Shown piece after piece: positions 17,817 through 28,124 of a stretch of DNA of 64,000 nt. A program made the translations under genes and the position numbers. The notes under the pieces were generated by a model. That model was not told the DNA's origin, made no database searches, and saw nothing but the letters and a program-made list of their open reading frames with translations. Location of the stretch: contig NZ_CANMOO010000004.1 of assembly GCF_947499585.1 (NCBI RefSeq), positions 1 through 64,000 on the forward strand, in the 5' to 3' direction. Within the stretch, counting starts at the first letter, position 1. Each line of letters starts with the position of its first letter. Source of the stretch: an uncultured Allomuricauda sp. (lineage in GTDB: Bacteria > Bacteroidota > Bacteroidia > Flavobacteriales > Flavobacteriaceae).

Positions 17817-17889
17817 AGCGAAAAACGGGATTCGAACCCGCGACCTCCACCTTGGCAAGGTGATGCTCTACCAGCTGAGCTATTTTCGC
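17817..17889 (-). tRNA. tRNA-Gly (anticodon GCC)
   Basis: The minus strand gives a 73-nt cloverleaf with acceptor GCGAAAA/TTTTCGC, D-arm AGCTCAGCTGGTAGAGC, anticodon loop TTGCCAA (GCC) and T-loop GGTTCGAATCC. CCA is not encoded. It lies 37 bases upstream of tRNA-Leu on the same strand and 83 bases after the mutS stop. Confidence 0.95.
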
Positions 17890-17972
17890 ATTTTAAGGAA
17901 CATTTGCAAACAACATATTTTGCTGATGCGGATGCAAATTTAATACATTTCTATAAAATAGAAAGAACTTTT

Positions 17973-20594
17973 TTAAGAGGATGCTGTTTTCTTTTTGCTC
18001 AACAAACGTTTAATTTCATTAAGCTTCATAAGTGCCTCAACAGGAGTGAGCGTATCAATGTCCAGGTGTAAAATTTCTTCCTTGATTTCTTCCAAAAGAG
18101 GGTCGTCCAAATTAAAAAAGCTCAATTGCATTTCGTTTTGGGAGGCCTGTAATTTATCCGTCATTTCCTCACTGGAATGCGATTTTTCCAGCTTTTGAAG
18201 TATTTTATTGGCTTTTTGAATTACCTGTTGGGGCATTCCGGCCATTTTTGCCACGTGAATACCAAAACTATGTTCACTGCCACCGGGAACCAGTTTCCGA
18301 AGGAAAAGCACATTGTTCTTCAGTTCCCTTACCGAAACATTGTAATTCTTAATTCGACCAAAAGTGGAGGTCATCTCATTAAGTTCGTGATAATGTGTGG
18401 CAAACAAGGTCTTTGCACGAGCAGGATGCTCATGTAGGTATTCTGAGATGGCCCATGCAATGGAAATACCATCATAGGTGCTCGTTCCACGTCCAATTTC
18501 ATCTAACAGTACCAAACTGCGTTCAGAAAGATTGTTTAGGATAGAAGCCGTTTCGTTCATCTCTACCATAAAAGTAGATTCCCCCATAGAAATGTTGTCA
18601 CTGGCACCCACACGGGTAAATATTTTATCCACAACACCAATGCTGGCTGCAGCAGCAGGTACAAAGCTTCCCATTTGCGCTAAAAGCACTATGAGGGCCG
18701 TCTGTCTTAATATGGCAGATTTACCACTCATATTGGGCCCAGTGATCATGATGATCTGTTGTTCATCTCTATTTAGGAGAACATCATTGGCAACATAACT
18801 TTCGCCCAAAGGCAACTGTTTTTCAATTACGGGATGACGCCCATCTTTTATTTCAAGTTTTGTGGAGTCGTTGACTTCAGGAATAACATAATTGTTTTCC
18901 TTCGCCAATTGGGCAAAACCACAAAGACAATCCAATTGGGCTATTAAATAGGCATTTTTTTGAACAGGGGCTATGTATTCCTGCATCCAAACCAAAAGTT
19001 GCTCAAACAATTGCTGTTCCAATTGATAAATACGTTCTTCGGCACCTAAGATTTTGCCTTCGTATTCTTTGAGTTCTTCGGTAATATAGCGTTCCGCATT
19101 GACCAGTGTTTGTTTTCTGATCCAGGTTTCCGGCACTTTATCTTTATGGGTATTGCGTACCTCAATATAGTAGCCAAAAACATTGTTGGATGCAATTTTA
19201 AGAGAAGTAATACCGGTAGATTCTGTTTCTCGTTGTAACATTTTGTCCAGATAATCTTTGCCAGAAAAGGCTAAACCACGAAGTTCATCCAATTCTTCAG
19301 AATACCCTTGGGCTATTGCATTTCCCTTTTGGAGATTTATGGGAGCTTCTTCATTGAGGACTTCTTTAATTTTTGAGCGTAACAGTTCACAAGCATCCAA
19401 TTGCTCCCCAATGGTTTTTAAAGATGCATTGGAGCTTTTCAGGGCTAGTTGTCTAATGGGGGCAACCGCCTCCAAAGAGTTCTTTAATTGAACGACTTCT
19501 TTGGGGTTTATTTTTCCCGTGGCCAGTTTAGAGATCAAGCGCTCCAAATCGCCCATTTGTTTTATCCAGTGTTGTACTTTTTCAAGCTCTTCTTCCTCGG
19601 CTGTTAGATAAGAAACGACTTGATGGCGTTGCTGAATCTTCTCCAGATTTTTTAAAGGAAGTGCCAGCCAACGTTTTAACAGCCTTCCGCCCATTGGGGA
19701 AATGGTCTTGTCAATGATGTCTATAAGCGTAATGGCATTAAGGTTGTTGGATTGATAAAGCTCTAGGTTTCTGATGGTGAACCGATCCATCCAAACGTAT
19801 TCCTCTTCCGCGATCCTTTGTATTTTATTGATGTGCTGTAATTGTCTATGTTGCGTCTCAGACAAATAATGCAATACAGCTCCTGAAGAAATAATACCAC
19901 TATTTAAATGGTTGATACCAAAACCCTGAAGGGTTTTGGTTTTAAAATGAGAGGTTAGACTTTCATTGGCGTAATCTTCTTGAAAAATCCAATCTTCCAA
20001 AAAGAAACTATGAAACCGGGTCCCAAAAAGCTCTAAAAATTCCTTTTTATGGGCTTTGGAGACTAAAACCTCATTTGGCGCAAAATTTTGCAGCAATTTG
20101 TCCATTTGCTCCGCAGACCCTTCGGAGGTTAAAAACTCTCCCGTGGAAATATCCAAAAAAGAAATTCCAAACTTGTTGCGGCCAAAGTGTATGGCACATA
20201 AAAAGTTATTGCTTTTGGCGGATAAAATATCATCATTTAGGGCAACCCCAGGCGTAACCAGCTCAGTAACCCCTCGTTTTACAATACTTTTGGTTAGTTT
20301 AGGGTCTTCTAACTGATCACAGATAGCAACTCGCTGACCCGCTTTTACAAGCTTGGGCAAATAGGTGTTTAAAGAATGATGTGGAAAACCGGCCAACTCC
20401 ATTTTGTCCCCACCGTTGTTTCTGTGCGTTAGAATAATACCTAAAATTTTGGAGGCCTTTATGGCATCTTCTCCAAAAGTTTCATAGAAATCCCCGACCC
20501 TAAAAAGCAATAAAGCATCAGGATGTTTGGTCTTGATAGCATTATATTGCTGCATTAAGGGTGTTACTTTCTTTGTTTTTGTTGTAGCTGCCAA
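17973..20594 (-). CDS. mutS: DNA mismatch repair protein MutS
   Basis: This 873-residue protein recognises mismatches and starts repair with MutL. The N-terminal mismatch-binding motif is in [16 protein letters not shown] (Phe-x-Glu). Connector, lever and clamp regions follow. The ATPase has Walker [15 protein letters not shown], Walker [17 protein letters not shown] and the ATHYHEL motif. Length is normal for MutS1. The start is TTG at 20594: a stop codon lies 15 bases upstream in frame and there is no ATG before the conserved [12 protein letters not shown] segment. Two tRNA genes follow on the same strand. Confidence 0.97.
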   Translation of the reverse strand: MAATTKTKKVTPLMQQYNAIKTKHPDALLLFRVGDFYETFGEDAIKASKILGIILTHRNNGGDKMELAGFPHHSLNTYLPKLVKAGQRVAICDQLEDPKLTKSIVKRGVTELVTPGVALNDDILSAKSNNFLCAIHFGRNKFGISFLDISTGEFLTSEGSAEQMDKLLQNFAPNEVLVSKAHKKEFLELFGTRFHSFFLEDWIFQEDYANESLTSHFKTKTLQGFGINHLNSGIISSGAVLHYLSETQHRQLQHINKIQRIAEEEYVWMDRFTIRNLELYQSNNLNAITLIDIIDKTISPMGGRLLKRWLALPLKNLEKIQQRHQVVSYLTAEEEELEKVQHWIKQMGDLERLISKLATGKINPKEVVQLKNSLEAVAPIRQLALKSSNASLKTIGEQLDACELLRSKIKEVLNEEAPINLQKGNAIAQGYSEELDELRGLAFSGKDYLDKMLQRETESTGITSLKIASNNVFGYYIEVRNTHKDKVPETWIRKQTLVNAERYITEELKEYEGKILGAEERIYQLEQQLFEQLLVWMQEYIAPVQKNAYLIAQLDCLCGFAQLAKENNYVIPEVNDSTKLEIKDGRHPVIEKQLPLGESYVANDVLLNRDEQQIIMITGPNMSGKSAILRQTALIVLLAQMGSFVPAAAASIGVVDKIFTRVGASDNISMGESTFMVEMNETASILNNLSERSLVLLDEIGRGTSTYDGISIAWAISEYLHEHPARAKTLFATHYHELNEMTSTFGRIKNYNVSVRELKNNVLFLRKLVPGGSEHSFGIHVAKMAGMPQQVIQKANKILQKLEKSHSSEEMTDKLQASQNEMQLSFFNLDDPLLEEIKEEILHLDIDTLTPVEALMKLNEIKRLLSKKKTASS

Positions 20595-20706
20595 AGCGAT
20601 ATTATTCCTTTATTTTTGTCAATAATCAGGTTAGAACGAATGTAACGCTTTCCAAATGTTTCAAAAATTTTTGTTGATATTTTGAGGGTTTTAGTTGAAA
20701 AATATG

Positions 20707-21237
20707 ATGCGTAAACTAGAAAACAGCGAATTGCAGCGTCTGGATATAGCAGCTTTCAAGGAAGCTGAAAAATCTCCTATAATTATTATTCTGGATAACA
20801 TCCGTAGTCTTAACAACATTGGTTCTGTATTCAGAACTGCAGATGCTTTTTTGGTGCAAAAGATATATTTATGCGGTATTACCGCAACCCCTCCGCATAA
20901 AGACATTAGGAAAACCGCTCTGGGAGCAACAGATAGTGTGGACTGGGAGTATCGAGAAAGTACCTTGGAACTGGTTGAGGAACTAAAACGCGTTGGCGTA
21001 AAGACAATTGCAGTGGAACAAGCTGAAAATGCTATTATGCTGAATAAGTTTGGAATCAATGAAAACGAAACCTTGGCGCTCATTTTTGGGAATGAGGTAA
21101 AAGGAGTGTCTCAAGAGGTGGTTTCAGCAAGTGATGTGGTATTGGAGATTCCACAATTTGGCACAAAACATTCTTTGAATATCTCTGTAAGTACTGGAGT
21201 CGTAGTATGGGACATCTGGTCAAAAATAACCTCTTAA
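20707..21237 (+). CDS. TrmH/SpoU family RNA 2'-O-methyltransferase
   Basis: A 177-residue SPOUT methyltransferase. Motif 1 is NIRSLNNIGSVFRTADAF, motif 2 LALIFGNEVKGVSQEVV and motif 3 IPQFGTKHSLNISVSTGVVV, which form the trefoil-knot SAM site. It is close to the minimal length of the family and lacks an N-terminal substrate-binding extension, so it may act on tRNA; the target nucleotide is not evident. I chose ATG 20707 (MRKLENSELQRL) over the adjacent ATG 20704 and an upstream TTG because homologues begin with MRKL. It is divergent from mutS. Confidence 0.88.
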   Translation: MRKLENSELQRLDIAAFKEAEKSPIIIILDNIRSLNNIGSVFRTADAFLVQKIYLCGITATPPHKDIRKTALGATDSVDWEYRESTLELVEELKRVGVKTIAVEQAENAIMLNKFGINENETLALIFGNEVKGVSQEVVSASDVVLEIPQFGTKHSLNISVSTGVVVWDIWSKITS

Positions 21238-21247
21238 AAACAAAAAA

Positions 21248-21267
21248 AGCCCTGAAAATTCAGGGCT
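21248..21267 (-). terminator. Terminator of the folK-dNK gene
   Basis: AGCCCTGAA and TTCAGGGCT are exact inverted repeats around AA. The A-run at 21242-21248 becomes a T-run on the minus strand, so it serves the minus-strand gene ending at 21366. Confidence 0.7.
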
Positions 21268-21365
21268 AAACATATAGTTTGAGTTAGTTAGTTTCTCGAT
21301 TAGAGAGGTCTAATAAAATAAAACCATTCGTTATATCCAAACATTTTCCTAAAATTCTCATAAAA

Positions 21366-22505
21366 TTATAACAAAAGAATTCGCTCATCCAGCTGCTCTA
21401 AAATGGATTCATAATCAGATTTATTATTTACAAAGTCTAAATCGCTCATATCCAAAATCATACTATTTTGGTTTGGGTGCCCCTTTATAAAATCCATATA
21501 CCCTTGGTTTATTTTTTCTAAATAGGTCGCATCAATATTTTGCTCGTAATCCCTTCCTCTTTTTTTAATATTTGCTAAAAGTCGTTCGGTATCCTGGTAG
21601 AGATAAAGATAAATCTGTGGCTTTCTTACTTCTTTGTACATGAAATTGAAAACTTTTCTGTACAAGTTAAACTCTTCTTTCTGCAGAGTGATTTTGGCAA
21701 AAATCAAGGATTTGAAAATATCATAGTCACTTACCATAAAACTCTTAAAAAGATCAAATTGAGAAGTGTCATCGGTAAACTGTTGATAGCGATCTGCCAA
21801 AAATGACATTTCCAACGGAAAAGCATATCGTGCTTGATCTTCATAAAATTTAGGAAGAAAGGGATTATCCGCAAAACGCTCCAAGACCAGTTTTGCATTG
21901 AAATCTTCTGCAATCATTTTGCATAAAGTGGTCTTTCCGGCCCCAATATTACCTTCAATGGAAATGAATTGAAGCTTTGAAAACAATTCTAATCGATTTT
22001 TAAATAGTCTATGTTTAGTTTTGCTGAGCTTACTTCGGTCTTTGCACTCCTGTAACAAATTCCGAATGTCCTTATTAAGAAAGGGATGGTAGTATTGCGG
22101 GGCAATATCCGCCAATGGTTTCAAGACAAAATTCCTGCTATCCATTCTAGGGTGCGGAATATCTAATTCTGAAGTATGGATAATTTCGTTTCCATAAAGA
22201 ATAATGTCAATATCCAATGTTCTGGACTGGTAATTGTCTTGAGTGTTTCGTTCTCGGCCAAAATCTCGTTCAATTTGAAGAAGGGTTTTGAGCAATTCGG
22301 TAGGAGGTAGCTCCGTAATGATAACCATACAGGCATTCAAGAAATCTTCACCTTCAAAACCAACTGCTGGATTCTCGTAAACAGATGACAAGGCCAGAAC
22401 CTCTCCTGCTTTCTTTTGGATGCTGAATATTGCTTTTTGTAGGGTCAGATAGCGGTTGCCCAAGTTACTGCCCAAAGAAAGATATGCCTTTTGTTTTTGA
22501 CTCAT
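21366..22505 (-). CDS. folK: Fusion of folK (HPPK) and deoxynucleoside kinase
   Basis: A 379-residue two-domain protein. Residues 1-150 are 6-hydroxymethyl-7,8-dihydropterin pyrophosphokinase (AYLSLGSNLGNR, NACMVIITELPP, RTLDIDIILYGNE, LDIPHPRMDSRNFVLKPL), a folate-synthesis step. Residues about 175-379 are a deoxynucleoside kinase (FISIEGNIGAGKTTLCKMIA P-loop, LADRYQQF, and a lid RGRDYEQ), a nucleotide-salvage step. ATG 22505 is chosen because it gives MSQKQKAYLSLG; the longer frame begins with TTG. The same fusion is common in Flavobacteriia. It links folate and deoxynucleotide supply in one protein. It is divergent from sppA. Confidence 0.93.
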   Translation of the reverse strand: MSQKQKAYLSLGSNLGNRYLTLQKAIFSIQKKAGEVLALSSVYENPAVGFEGEDFLNACMVIITELPPTELLKTLLQIERDFGRERNTQDNYQSRTLDIDIILYGNEIIHTSELDIPHPRMDSRNFVLKPLADIAPQYYHPFLNKDIRNLLQECKDRSKLSKTKHRLFKNRLELFSKLQFISIEGNIGAGKTTLCKMIAEDFNAKLVLERFADNPFLPKFYEDQARYAFPLEMSFLADRYQQFTDDTSQFDLFKSFMVSDYDIFKSLIFAKITLQKEEFNLYRKVFNFMYKEVRKPQIYLYLYQDTERLLANIKKRGRDYEQNIDATYLEKINQGYMDFIKGHPNQNSMILDMSDLDFVNNKSDYESILEQLDERILLL

Positions 22506-22545
22506 AATCAGAGAAACAAAGTAAACAAAACAATACAACAATGGT

Positions 22546-22553
22546 TATATTTG
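22546..22553 (+). promoter_or_regulatory. -7 promoter box upstream of sppA
   Basis: TATATTTG matches the Bacteroidota TAnnTTTG element and lies 23 bases upstream of the sppA start. I see no clear TTG at the expected -33 distance, so the call is weak. Confidence 0.35.
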
Positions 22554-22576
22554 AGCCATAATAAAATTTTTTTTGA

Positions 22577-24337
22577 ATGAATTTTTTGAGAAATCTATTG
22601 GCTGCAATTTTAGGATGTTTGGTAGCGTTCGGAATATTGATGGGAATGTTCTTCATATTCGTGGCTTTGATTGGTAATGCAGAGGACGGGGTGGTTGTAA
22701 AGGATAACACTGTTTTGGAGTTGAGTTTTACAGAACCCATTAAGGATTATGTTGGTAAGGATGAAACAGACCCTTTTGCCGGATTATGGGATGATGAGGT
22801 TGGCCTTGACGATATCTTACACACTATAAAAGTGGCCAAGGCAGATGATAAAATCAAGGGAATTAGCTTAACCACAAGCTTTGTGCAAGCAGGACTTGCA
22901 CAAGTACAAGAGATAAGAAAGGCACTCTTGGATTTTAAATCCAGTGAAAAATTCATCTACGCCCACTCTGATTTTTATACCCAAAAAGATTATTATTTGG
23001 CTACTGTGGCAGATGAATTGTATTTAAACCCAGTTGGTGCCATGGACTTTAAAGGGTTGGCCACAGAGGTCCTTTACTTTAAGGATCTGCAAGAGAAGAC
23101 AGGTGTTAAAATGGAAGTGATTCGTCATGGAAAGTACAAAAGTGCCGTAGAACCATATTTGGCGAACAAAATGAGTGCAGAAAATAGGACTCAGATAAAA
23201 GAGTTGATTACGTCTATTTGGGATGTAATGTTAGGTGAAATTGGAACCTCAAGAGGTATGAGCGGTCAAAGGTTGAATATGATTGCGGATACTTTGGGCG
23301 GTAGAACGCCAGAATATGCAGTTAAGTCTGGTCTTATTGATGGAAAAGTATATTTTGATGAATATGAAGTGCTCCTTAAGAACAGAATGGGAATGGATGA
23401 AAATGGAGAGCTTAATTATGTGGATTTTGAAGATTATATTCAGGTAGCAAGCAAAAAAAGATTGCTAAAAGGGAAGGATAAAATTGCAGTGGTATATGCC
23501 CAAGGAGAAATTTATTACGGGGAAGGTGGCAAAGATTTCATAGGACAGGGGTTGTTAACAAGAGCGCTGCAAAAAGCTGTGGAAAATGAAAGTGTAAAGG
23601 CTATAGTAATGCGGGTAAATTCACCAGGCGGAAGTGCTTTGGTATCTGATATAATTTGGAGAGAGGTTGAATTGGCGAAAAAGGTAAAACCTGTTGTGGT
23701 TTCCTTTGGAAATGTAGCTGCTTCAGGCGGATATTACATTGGAGTTGCTGGAGATAAAATTTTTGCTGAACCAACTACCATCACTGGGTCTATCGGTGTT
23801 TTTGGAACAATTCCCAATATAAATGAATTGGCAAGCGAAATTGGAATAAATGCAGAGCAGGTAGGTACGAACAAGAATTCTATAGACTATTCCCTATTTG
23901 AACCCATGAGCGATTCATTCAGAAGTGTAGTTCAAGAAGGAATAGAAGATACGTACGAAACTTTTCTAGAACGGGTAGCAGCAGGAAGAAATATGACCGT
24001 TGCGGAAGTAGATTCCTTGGCGCAAGGCAGGGTTTGGAGCGGTGTGGATGCCAAAGAAAATGGACTTATTGATGAATTGGGAAGTTTGGATGATGCTATT
24101 GCAGCAGCAGCAGAAATGGTAGATTTAGATTCCTACGGAATTAGAAAATACCCAAAATATAAGTCTGATTTTGCACGCCTCATGGAAGATTTGGGTGGAG
24201 CAAAATCAAAAATAGGAGAAGCTTTGATCCAAGAAGAAATTGGCACGGAAGCCTATCAATTTTTAAAAGAATTCAAGCAGATTACAAAACAAAAGGGAAT
24301 TCAAGCCAAAATGCCTTTCAGTTTAAATATTAAGTAG
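22577..24337 (+). CDS. sppA: Signal peptide peptidase SppA, 67K type
   Basis: This 586-residue membrane-bound serine protease degrades cleaved signal peptides. One N-terminal membrane anchor (about 5-35) is followed by two tandem peptidase S49 domains. The catalytic Lys188 is in HGKYKSAVEPYL of the first domain. The catalytic Ser383 is in GNVAASGGYYIGVAGD of the second, matching the Lys/Ser dyad of the E. coli enzyme. The full length is typical of the long type. The next gene starts 4 bases after the stop. Confidence 0.94.
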   Translation: MNFLRNLLAAILGCLVAFGILMGMFFIFVALIGNAEDGVVVKDNTVLELSFTEPIKDYVGKDETDPFAGLWDDEVGLDDILHTIKVAKADDKIKGISLTTSFVQAGLAQVQEIRKALLDFKSSEKFIYAHSDFYTQKDYYLATVADELYLNPVGAMDFKGLATEVLYFKDLQEKTGVKMEVIRHGKYKSAVEPYLANKMSAENRTQIKELITSIWDVMLGEIGTSRGMSGQRLNMIADTLGGRTPEYAVKSGLIDGKVYFDEYEVLLKNRMGMDENGELNYVDFEDYIQVASKKRLLKGKDKIAVVYAQGEIYYGEGGKDFIGQGLLTRALQKAVENESVKAIVMRVNSPGGSALVSDIIWREVELAKKVKPVVVSFGNVAASGGYYIGVAGDKIFAEPTTITGSIGVFGTIPNINELASEIGINAEQVGTNKNSIDYSLFEPMSDSFRSVVQEGIEDTYETFLERVAAGRNMTVAEVDSLAQGRVWSGVDAKENGLIDELGSLDDAIAAAAEMVDLDSYGIRKYPKYKSDFARLMEDLGGAKSKIGEALIQEEIGTEAYQFLKEFKQITKQKGIQAKMPFSLNIK

Positions 24338-24341
24338 CCGG

Positions 24342-25049
24342 ATGACGCAAAAGGACAAAAGAGTAGCGTTTTCCATTTATCTCTATTTGGGTGCATTGTT
24401 CATCACCTCTTTGGTGGTGTCTAACCTTATTTTTCAAAAGTTTTTCTATTGGGAACCCTTTGGAGATGTTACCATTTTTGGAGCTCCGTTATTTGAATTG
24501 TCCGTTGGTATTCTTCCCTATCCAATCACCTTTTTAATCACCGATTTAATTTCTGAGATCTATGGAAAGAAAAGGGCCAATCAGGTAGTTACGGCTGGTA
24601 TATTTGCCTCAGTATTCTCAATGCTCATTATTTTTGTTGCCAATGAAGTTCCTGCAATAGCGGATTCTGGTATTGATGACAAGACTTTCACCAAAGTCTT
24701 TGGTTTGTCACCACTTGGGGTGTTGGCATCCATGTTGGCATATCTTTTTGCGCAATACATAGACATTTCACTTTATCATTTTTGGAAAAAGCTCACCAAA
24801 GGCAAAATGTTATGGCTCCGAAACAATTTTTCTACCTTCTCATCACAACTTGTGGATACTGTGACAGTAGTAGGCCTGCTGTGCGCTTTTGGAGTACTGC
24901 CATGGGATAAATTCTATGGTTTGGTCATTAGCGGATTCGTCTTTAAAATTTTAATTGCCCTCTTGGACACCCCTTTGCTCTATCTTTTCGTATATCTATT
25001 AAGGAAAAGATTTAACTTAAAAATAGGGGAGGAAATCCGTTTGGATTAA
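24342..25049 (+). CDS. Queuosine precursor transporter (YhhQ/VUT family)
   Basis: A 235-residue membrane protein with six to seven hydrophobic segments. The motifs LVVSNLIFQKFF, PYPITFLITDLISEIYGKKR and LRNNFSTFSSQLVDTV are typical of the YhhQ/VUT family, which imports queuosine precursors such as preQ0 or preQ1. It lies 4 bases after sppA and is probably co-transcribed; the functional link is not obvious. Confidence 0.9.
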   Translation: MTQKDKRVAFSIYLYLGALFITSLVVSNLIFQKFFYWEPFGDVTIFGAPLFELSVGILPYPITFLITDLISEIYGKKRANQVVTAGIFASVFSMLIIFVANEVPAIADSGIDDKTFTKVFGLSPLGVLASMLAYLFAQYIDISLYHFWKKLTKGKMLWLRNNFSTFSSQLVDTVTVVGLLCAFGVLPWDKFYGLVISGFVFKILIALLDTPLLYLFVYLLRKRFNLKIGEEIRLD

Positions 25050-25085
25050 AAGCTTCTTCTTTATTTTGTTTCAAAATATTCAAGT

Positions 25086-27785
25086 ATGAAGAAAAAAGTC
25101 CTAAAGATTACTGGAATAACCCTACTTATTTTTATTGCCTTAATAATTGCTCTTCCATTACTTCTGGAAGGCAAAATCGCAGATATTATAAAGAATAAGG
25201 TCAATAACAGCATTAATGCAACATTGGATTTTGAAGAAGCTAGTTTAAGTCTGCTCAAAAGCTTTCCCAACGCAAATGTTGAACTTACCAACACGTCATT
25301 GGTCAACAAAGCTCCTTTTGAAGGTGATACATTGTTTGCTTCGGGACAGATTGAGTTAAAAATGTCCATTAAAGAACTTTTTAAAACTGCCGAGGAACCA
25401 ATAGCCATTAAAAGCTTAAAACTTGATAAAGCAAAGCTTCATATTAAAGTTGATGAAGCGGAAAATGCTAATTATGATATAGCACAAGAAGATGAGAGTA
25501 ATGCAGAAACTTCATCAGAAGAAACATCCAACAACTTCACCTTGGCATTGGATGCTTACGAAATCACCAATACCGAAATCATTTATGATGACTTTGCTAC
25601 GGGAATGCACTTGTTGATTTCTGAAATGAACCATTCAGGAACGGGTGACCTTTCTTTAGAAAACTCCCAGTTAAAAACCCTTACTGATGCTTTGGTTTCT
25701 TTTGAAATGGACAGCACCAAATATTTGAACAACAACAAACTGTTTTTGGATGCACTCATTGGTATCGATTTAAAAAATAACAAATACTCCTTCTTGGAAA
25801 ATAAGGCCCTGGTAAACCAACTGTCTCTAGTTTTTGATGGATTTATACAAGTGAATGAAGAGAATCAAGAAGTAGATATAACCTTTAAAACCCCATCATC
25901 GGATTTCAAGAATTTTTTAGCGGTGATTCCAGAGGCATATTCAAAGAATATTGAGGACGTTCAAACCACCGGGAATTTTGAGGTTAATGGGCAGTTTAAG
26001 GGAATTGTGGATGATACACATATTCCAACCTTCAACATCAAAATAAATTCTGAAAATGCTTCTTTCAAGTACCCAGATCTTCCAAAATCTGTCCGTAATG
26101 TTTTTATAGATACTGAAATCAACAACACTACAGGGATAACCGAAGATACTTATGTTGATATTAAGAAGTTATCCTTCACCATTGACCAAGACAAATTCAA
26201 TCTAAATTCCAGAATCAGGGATTTATTGGGCAACACCAAAGTGAATGCCCATATGGATGGAAAGATAAACCTTGCAAATATTTCACAAGCGTATCCAATA
26301 CCCGCAGGTTACGATCTTAAAGGAATTTTAAATGCTGATGTCACTACCGCCTTTGATATGGCTTCATTAGAAAAAAAGCAATATCAGAACACAAAGACCA
26401 GTGGCACTATGAAACTCACAGGTTTTGAATACGCTTCTGAAGAATTAAAGAACCCCGTGGTTGTAAATGCTGCAGCGGTGACCTTTAATCCGCAAACTGT
26501 AACCTTAAATTCTTTTGAAGGAAAAACGGGAGGTACAGATTTTAATACTACAGGAACGTTGACCAATTTGCTGGGATTTATGTTCAATGATGAAAATGTG
26601 GAAGGGAATTTTAAACTTAACTCCAATACATTTGCTTTAAATGATTTTATGGTCGAGGAAAATGGCGCCGATGGTGAGGCGGGGGCAGGGGAGACTTCTC
26701 CTTCGGGAGCAGACGAGCGAATCAAGATTCCATCTTTCTTGGATTGTACCATTGATGCCACAGCGAACACAGTGCTATATGATAACTTAACTTTGAAGAA
26801 TGTTGCAGGAAAGCTGATTATTAAGGATGAAACAGCTACCGTAAAAGATTTAAAATCCGACCTGTTTGGTGGTACTTTGGGTGTCACCGGCTCGGTGTCA
26901 ACAAAAGATGAAATCTCTACATTTAATATGGACCTGGGAATGAACAACTTTAATATAAGTGAGTCGTTCTCCTCGTTGGATTTGTTCAAAGTATTGGCGC
27001 CTTTAGCAAATGCGCTTCAAGGAAAGTTGAATTCTGACGTTAAAATTTCAGGAAACTTAAAAGAGGATTTTACGCCGAATTTGGCAACAGTCTCCGGAGG
27101 TTTGCTTGCAGAGTTACTTTCTACAAAAGTAGATGCAAAGAATGCTCCCTTATTATCTGCATTGGACAGTAAACTAAGTTTTTTGAATACTAAAGATTTA
27201 GACTTAAGCGATTTAAAAACGGTACTGAGTTTTGATAATGGTTCCGTAAAAGTGAAGCCATTTACCATAAACTATAAAGATATAGCCGTAAATGTAGATG
27301 GCAGCCATACGTTTGATAAGCAATTACAGTATAAAGCTACTTTAGATGTACCTGCTAAATATTTGGGAAGCGAAGTAAACAATCTTATCGCCCAGATGGA
27401 TGATTCCAGTTTGGAAGAACTGACCATTCCTGTTGTTGCGAATATAGGTGGCAACTATGCAAGCCCAACTGTAAGCACGGATTTAAGTTCTGGAGTTTCT
27501 AAATTGACGAAGCAGTTGGTAGATATTCAAAAACAAAAGTTGTTGAACCAAGGAAAAGATACAGCAAAAGACCTGCTCTCTGATGTGTTCAAGAATGATG
27601 ATAAAGACTCTACCAAAACACAATCATCTGGTGTAAAGGAGGCCCTGGGTTCTTTATTGGGAGGTACAAAGAAAGATAGCACTACGGTTGATTCTTCCGC
27701 AAAAAAAGAAGACCCGACGAAAAAAGCTGTAAACTCTGTTTTGGGCGGGCTTTTTGGTAAAAAGAAAAAGGATACATTGGATTAG
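25086..27785 (+). CDS. AsmA-like envelope protein
   Basis: An 899-residue protein with one N-terminal membrane helix (about 5-27) and the AsmA N-terminal signature LLEGKIADIIKNKVN, then LDFEEASLSLLKSFPNANVE. Long beta-rich DUF748/AsmA-type repeats follow, then a Lys/Asp/Ser-rich low-complexity tail (about 820-899). AsmA-family proteins are membrane-anchored periplasmic beta-structures thought to help phospholipid transport or outer-membrane biogenesis. It starts 36 bases after the queuosine transporter on the same strand. Family is firm; cargo is unknown. Confidence 0.87.
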   Translation: MKKKVLKITGITLLIFIALIIALPLLLEGKIADIIKNKVNNSINATLDFEEASLSLLKSFPNANVELTNTSLVNKAPFEGDTLFASGQIELKMSIKELFKTAEEPIAIKSLKLDKAKLHIKVDEAENANYDIAQEDESNAETSSEETSNNFTLALDAYEITNTEIIYDDFATGMHLLISEMNHSGTGDLSLENSQLKTLTDALVSFEMDSTKYLNNNKLFLDALIGIDLKNNKYSFLENKALVNQLSLVFDGFIQVNEENQEVDITFKTPSSDFKNFLAVIPEAYSKNIEDVQTTGNFEVNGQFKGIVDDTHIPTFNIKINSENASFKYPDLPKSVRNVFIDTEINNTTGITEDTYVDIKKLSFTIDQDKFNLNSRIRDLLGNTKVNAHMDGKINLANISQAYPIPAGYDLKGILNADVTTAFDMASLEKKQYQNTKTSGTMKLTGFEYASEELKNPVVVNAAAVTFNPQTVTLNSFEGKTGGTDFNTTGTLTNLLGFMFNDENVEGNFKLNSNTFALNDFMVEENGADGEAGAGETSPSGADERIKIPSFLDCTIDATANTVLYDNLTLKNVAGKLIIKDETATVKDLKSDLFGGTLGVTGSVSTKDEISTFNMDLGMNNFNISESFSSLDLFKVLAPLANALQGKLNSDVKISGNLKEDFTPNLATVSGGLLAELLSTKVDAKNAPLLSALDSKLSFLNTKDLDLSDLKTVLSFDNGSVKVKPFTINYKDIAVNVDGSHTFDKQLQYKATLDVPAKYLGSEVNNLIAQMDDSSLEELTIPVVANIGGNYASPTVSTDLSSGVSKLTKQLVDIQKQKLLNQGKDTAKDLLSDVFKNDDKDSTKTQSSGVKEALGSLLGGTKKDSTTVDSSAKKEDPTKKAVNSVLGGLFGKKKKDTLD

Positions 27786-27845
27786 TTTAAAATATTTAGC
27801 AACAATTTGTTTTGACCATGAAGTTCTGTTAAATGCTAGAAAGCA

Positions 27846-28121
27846 CTATTTGCTCTTGGATAAATTTAAGGAGTCAATCAATATTATAATTAAGAAAACG
27901 AGCAATAGCAACCCTGCAATGGGCAATGTAATTATGGTTAGCCATGAAAGCGTCAACCACTCACAACCTCCTCCATGACAAGGTTGGCCTGTTTTGAGTT
28001 TGGTGATCCAAGCTCCTAATAGCCCAATAAGTGTAGGTGAAAAGCCAATTAATACAATTATGACCAACCATATTGGGAGTCTGGTCAAATAATGTTTTTT
28101 TTCTTTAATAATCAGTCCCAT
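27846..28121 (-). CDS. Small two-helix membrane protein, unknown function
   Basis: A 91-residue protein with two hydrophobic segments (about 17-40 and 58-83) separated by a loop containing HGGGCEW with Cys residues. I do not recognise a family. It ends close to the AsmA-like gene (convergent) and starts 3 bases after the stop of the PD40 gene at 28125, so the two are probably one transcript. Confidence 0.7.
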   Translation of the reverse strand: MGLIIKEKKHYLTRLPIWLVIIVLIGFSPTLIGLLGAWITKLKTGQPCHGGGCEWLTLSWLTIITLPIAGLLLLVFLIIILIDSLNLSKSK

Positions 28122-28124
28122 AAA

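Noticed and set aside
17814-18071. Plus-strand frame across tRNA-Gly and the mutS end
   Set aside because: It lies over a clear tRNA and the mutS 3' end; its sequence is the antisense of the tRNA.
22465-22740. Minus-strand frame overlapping the sppA start
   Set aside because: It overlaps the signal anchor region of sppA and the folK start and shows no homology pattern.
26384-26989. 201-codon minus-strand frame inside the AsmA-like gene
   Set aside because: Shadow of the AsmA-like coding frame; no recognisable domain.
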